Assembly (NCBI GenBank): GCA_028277885.1
Contig: JANQFK010000007.1
Span: forward strand, 1 to 64,000
Reading direction: 5' to 3'
From: Myxococcota bacterium
GTDB lineage: Bacteria > Myxococcota_A > UBA9160 > UBA6930
DNA: 64,000 nucleotides
Part shown: piece by piece, positions 61,868 to 64,000 of the stretch
Position numbering within the stretch: position 1 is the first letter of the stretch
Layout of the letters: each line of letters opens with the position of its first letter
Notes under the pieces: generated by a model
Databases searched by the model: none
Seen by the model: only the letters and a program-made list of their open reading frames with translations
What the model was told of the DNA's origin: nothing
Program-made: the position numbers and the translations under genes

Positions 61868-62718
61868 GAGAGCCGGTCCACCAGGGCGCTGATCAGGAGG
61901 TCCGTCGGCACCAGCATCAGCAGCTTGGTGAGGAAGAAGTCGGTCACGAGCACCGCGATGGAGGCCACCACCACGGCGCTGGTGGTGGCGCGGCCCACGC
62001 CCTGGGTGCCGCCGCGGGTGCGCAGGCCGAAGTAGCAGCCCACCATGGCGATGATCCAGCCGAACACGAAGGTCTTGGCGATCCCCGAGATCACGTCCGT
62101 GAGCTCGACCGAGGTCGTCACGGTCTGGAGGTAGAAGTGCGGCGCGATGCCGTACTGGACGTCGGCGATGATGCCGCCGCCCAGCACCCCCAGGAAGTCG
62201 GCGAACACCGTCAGCATGGGGAGCGCGAAGGTGGCGGCGAGGACGCGGGGGACCACCAGCTTCTGGACCGGGTCCGCCCCCATGGCGCGGATCGCCTCCA
62301 CCTGCTCGGTCACCGTCATGGAGCCGATCTCCGACGCGATGCCCGCGCCGACCCGGGCTCCCACCATGAGTGCGGCCAGCACCGGGCCCAGCTCGCGCAC
62401 GATGGCGAGGCTCACGATGCTCCCCACGTAGGGCTTGGCGCCGAAGCGCGAGAGCGCGAAGGCGGTCTGGAGCGCCAGCACCATGCCGGTGAAGAAGGCC
62501 GTGATGGAGACGATGGGCAGCGAGCGCACCGCCACGATCTCGAACTGGAGCACCAGGCTGCGCCACGGGAAGTGGCCCCGCGCCGCCGCCAGGCCGCTGC
62601 TCCAGGCCAGCAGCCCGAACTCGCCCAGGGCGTTCACCACGCCGAGGGCGCGGTCGCCGAGGCGCCCGATCCCGCGCTCGAGGACCGGGGCGTCGCCCAG
62701 GGGAGCCTCGGCGCTCAC
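61864..62718 (-). CDS. mlaE: ABC transporter permease MlaE
   Basis: 284 residues. Several transmembrane segments with the MlaE family blocks SLPIVSITAFFTGMVLALQT, VGSIVSLAIVRELGPVLAAL, VGARVGAGIASEIGSMTVTE, QVEAIRAMGADPVQKLVVPR and a C-terminal VASIAVLVTDFFLTKLLMLV. Inner-membrane permease for lipid transport at the outer-membrane asymmetry system. The GTG at 62718 overlaps the upstream exported-protein stop by GTGA. No mlaC or mlaB gene is next to it. Confidence 0.94.
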   Translation of the reverse strand: MSAEAPLGDAPVLERGIGRLGDRALGVVNALGEFGLLAWSSGLAAARGHFPWRSLVLQFEIVAVRSLPIVSITAFFTGMVLALQTAFALSRFGAKPYVGSIVSLAIVRELGPVLAALMVGARVGAGIASEIGSMTVTEQVEAIRAMGADPVQKLVVPRVLAATFALPMLTVFADFLGVLGGGIIADVQYGIAPHFYLQTVTTSVELTDVISGIAKTFVFGWIIAMVGCYFGLRTRGGTQGVGRATTSAVVVASIAVLVTDFFLTKLLMLVPTDLLISALVDRLS

Positions 62719-63368
62719 GGCGCGGCCTCCTCCACCGGGGCCGCGGGCGACGCCGGAGCCTGCGCCGCCGGCTCGGGCGCGGCGAGCGGCTCCTCGGGCT
62801 CGGGCCGCGGGTGCAGGGCCGGGTCGGCGTGGAAGGAGGACCACCAGCGGTCGAAGGCGGCCTCGGTTCCGGACAGGTCGCCGCGGCCCACCAGCAGCCA
62901 GTCGTGCACGCAGCGGCCGGCCACGTGGGTCACGGTCTTCATCTGCACCGTCTTGCCGGCCTCCCGGGCGCTGATGCGCTGGAACCAGCCCTCGCCGCCG
63001 TCCACCGCCACCGGCCCCTCGGCGGTGAGGGCGCGGCCGCGCAGCCCGATCATCAGGTGGCGCGCCAGCACCTTGGGCTTCGCGAGGGGCCGGCCGCAGC
63101 CCACCAGCCAGCTCATGGTGGTGCCGTCGCGGGCGCGGTAGGCGAGCGACGCCCCGTCCACGCGCAGCCGGCTCCAGCCCGGGGCGGGGTCCGCGCCCGG
63201 CGCCATGGGGTCCCCGATCGCGAAGCCCCGCCCGTCGCGGAACTCGCCGCCGCCGCGGGAGAGGCCCGAGGCGCACGCCGGGGTCTGGAGCAGCGCCAGG
63301 AGGAGCGTCGCCAGCCCCAGGCCTCGCGCTGCACCGGACCGGGCATCGCGGCTCACCACCCCCGCCAT
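62715..63368 (-). CDS. Exported protein or lipoprotein, first gene of the Mla operon
   Basis: 217 residues. A signal sequence (GLGLATLLLALLQTPACASG) could be cut by signal peptidase I or lipidated at the Cys, though the lipobox is imperfect. The mature domain of about 125 residues has RDGRGFAIGDPMAPGADPAP, WSRLRVDGASLAYRARDGTT, PKVLARHLMIGLRGR and CVHDWLLVGRGDLSGTEAAF, followed by an Ala/Pro/Glu-rich tail. I do not recognise the family. Cotranscription and GTGA overlap with mlaE suggest an envelope role, possibly replacing the missing MlaC or an accessory. Confidence 0.75.
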   Translation of the reverse strand: MAGVVSRDARSGAARGLGLATLLLALLQTPACASGLSRGGGEFRDGRGFAIGDPMAPGADPAPGWSRLRVDGASLAYRARDGTTMSWLVGCGRPLAKPKVLARHLMIGLRGRALTAEGPVAVDGGEGWFQRISAREAGKTVQMKTVTHVAGRCVHDWLLVGRGDLSGTEAAFDRWWSSFHADPALHPRPEPEEPLAAPEPAAQAPASPAAPVEEAAP

Positions 63369-63463
63369 GGCCGCTCAAGCTACCGGATCCGGCCCCGCAT
63401 GGGTCGCCGGCCGCCGGCTGCCGGCCGCTTGACGCCCCCCGGGCGGCCCGGTACCCCGCGGCC

Positions 63464-64000
63464 ATGCAGCCCCCCCGCTCCGCCCACCCCCTGGTGCTGG
63501 CGAGCGCCTCGCCACGGCGCCACCGGCTGCTCGCCGAGGCGGGCCTCGCCTTCGAGGTGATCCCGGCCGACATCGACGAGAGTGCCCAGGCCGGCGAGGG
63601 CCCGGAGCGCCTGGTGGAGCGCCTCTCGACCGAGAAGGCCCGCGCCGTGGCGGAGCGCCTGGGCGGCGAGCCGCCGCGCTGGGTGCTGGGCTCGGACACG
63701 GTGGTGGTGCTCGGCGAGGCGGTGCTGGGCAAGCCCCGGGATCCGGAGCACGCCGTCGAGCTGCTCTCACGTCTGGTCGGGCGCAGCCACCGGGTGCTCT
63801 CGGGCGTCGCCCTCCTCACCAGCGACGGGAGCTTCGCCGCCGCCCGCTCGGTGGAGAGCCGGGTGCGCATGCGTCCCGCCGAGCAGGCCGAGATCCGCGC
63901 CTACGTGGCGGGCGGCGAGCCCCTCGACAAGGCGGGCGCCTACGCGGTCCAGGGCGAGGGCCGCCGCTTCGTCGAGCGCATCGAGGGCAGCGTCACCAAC
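63464..64000 (+). CDS. maf: Maf/YhdE nucleotide pyrophosphatase (cut by right edge)
   Basis: 179 codons are visible; the stop lies outside. N-terminal LVLASASPRRHRLLAEAGL is the nucleotide-binding SxSPRR motif, VLGSDTVVVLGEAVLGKPRD holds the catalytic Asp, and DKAGAYAVQGEGRRFVERIE is the conserved C-terminal motif. Maf proteins hydrolyse dTTP/UTP or modified nucleotides and are linked to septum inhibition. The ATG is chosen because the SxSPRR motif starts about 14 residues in. Divergent from the Mla operon across a 95-base gap. No clear ribosome-binding site. Confidence 0.9.
   Translation, partial: MQPPRSAHPLVLASASPRRHRLLAEAGLAFEVIPADIDESAQAGEGPERLVERLSTEKARAVAERLGGEPPRWVLGSDTVVVLGEAVLGKPRDPEHAVELLSRLVGRSHRVLSGVALLTSDGSFAAARSVESRVRMRPAEQAEIRAYVAGGEPLDKAGAYAVQGEGRRFVERIEGSVTN

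Overview
The window is a very GC-rich (clearly above 70% G+C by eye), densely packed bacterial chromosome segment. The type II secretion operon in C-to-N order, the Mla lipid-transport genes, OmpA-type and lipoprotein genes and the LPS-type sugar pathway point to a diderm. A Myxococcota or other deltaproteobacterial-grade lineage fits best. That is inferred from gene content and base composition, because there is no rRNA here. No phage, transposase, CRISPR array or defence island was found, so this looks like core genome.

Layout. 1-3353 (minus): a 3'-truncated glucosyl-3-phosphoglycerate-synthase-like glycosyltransferase, a PilZ protein and a Y-family polymerase homologue that has lost catalytic carboxylates; the last overlaps a penicillin-acylase-type hydrolase (to 5833). 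6076-9749 (plus): gapA-pgk-tpiA-secG and tRNA-Leu(GAG). 9772-18845 (minus): an eight-gene surface-polysaccharide operon with WbpI/E/B/D-like enzymes for a UDP-2,3-diacetamido-uronic acid, plus an FAD oxidoreductase, deacetylase, GT2 glycosyltransferase and polytopic membrane protein. 18926-28334 (minus): flavin reductase, a secreted orphan, and a dnaK-hsp20-lon-ompA-glycerate kinase-ubiB run. 28823-42007 (plus): a complete type II secretion operon gspC to gspN behind a recognisable promoter. 42177-53936 (plus): a SahR-like regulator/methyltransferase, metH, HAD phosphatase, tldD, tldE, MBL hydrolase, HEAT-repeat protein, SDR and CaiB-type CoA-transferase, mostly with 4-bp overlaps. 54143-55366: a secreted protein of unknown family with its own promoter. 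Then divergent fumC and a rubrerythrin / CCG-domain Fe-S protein / DUF3501 cassette. 59746-63368 (minus): an Mla-type ABC transporter operon with DUF2203 and an exported protein. A Maf gene runs off the right edge.

Most operons use 4-bp GTGA/ATGA stop-start overlaps, so translational coupling is the normal arrangement. The most unusual signal is a family of short, structured, REP-like repeats (boxes ACTTCGC and CTGCGCG around hairpins of variable sequence, ending CTTGC). Three copies begin exactly at a stop codon, one lies in frame ahead of gspI, and a related unit is tandemly duplicated between gapA and pgk. Other points of interest are the degenerate Y-family polymerase with an intact clamp-binding tail, a SPOR-like extension on the secretin GspD, and a probable SAH-responsive operator at the sahR-metH promoter.
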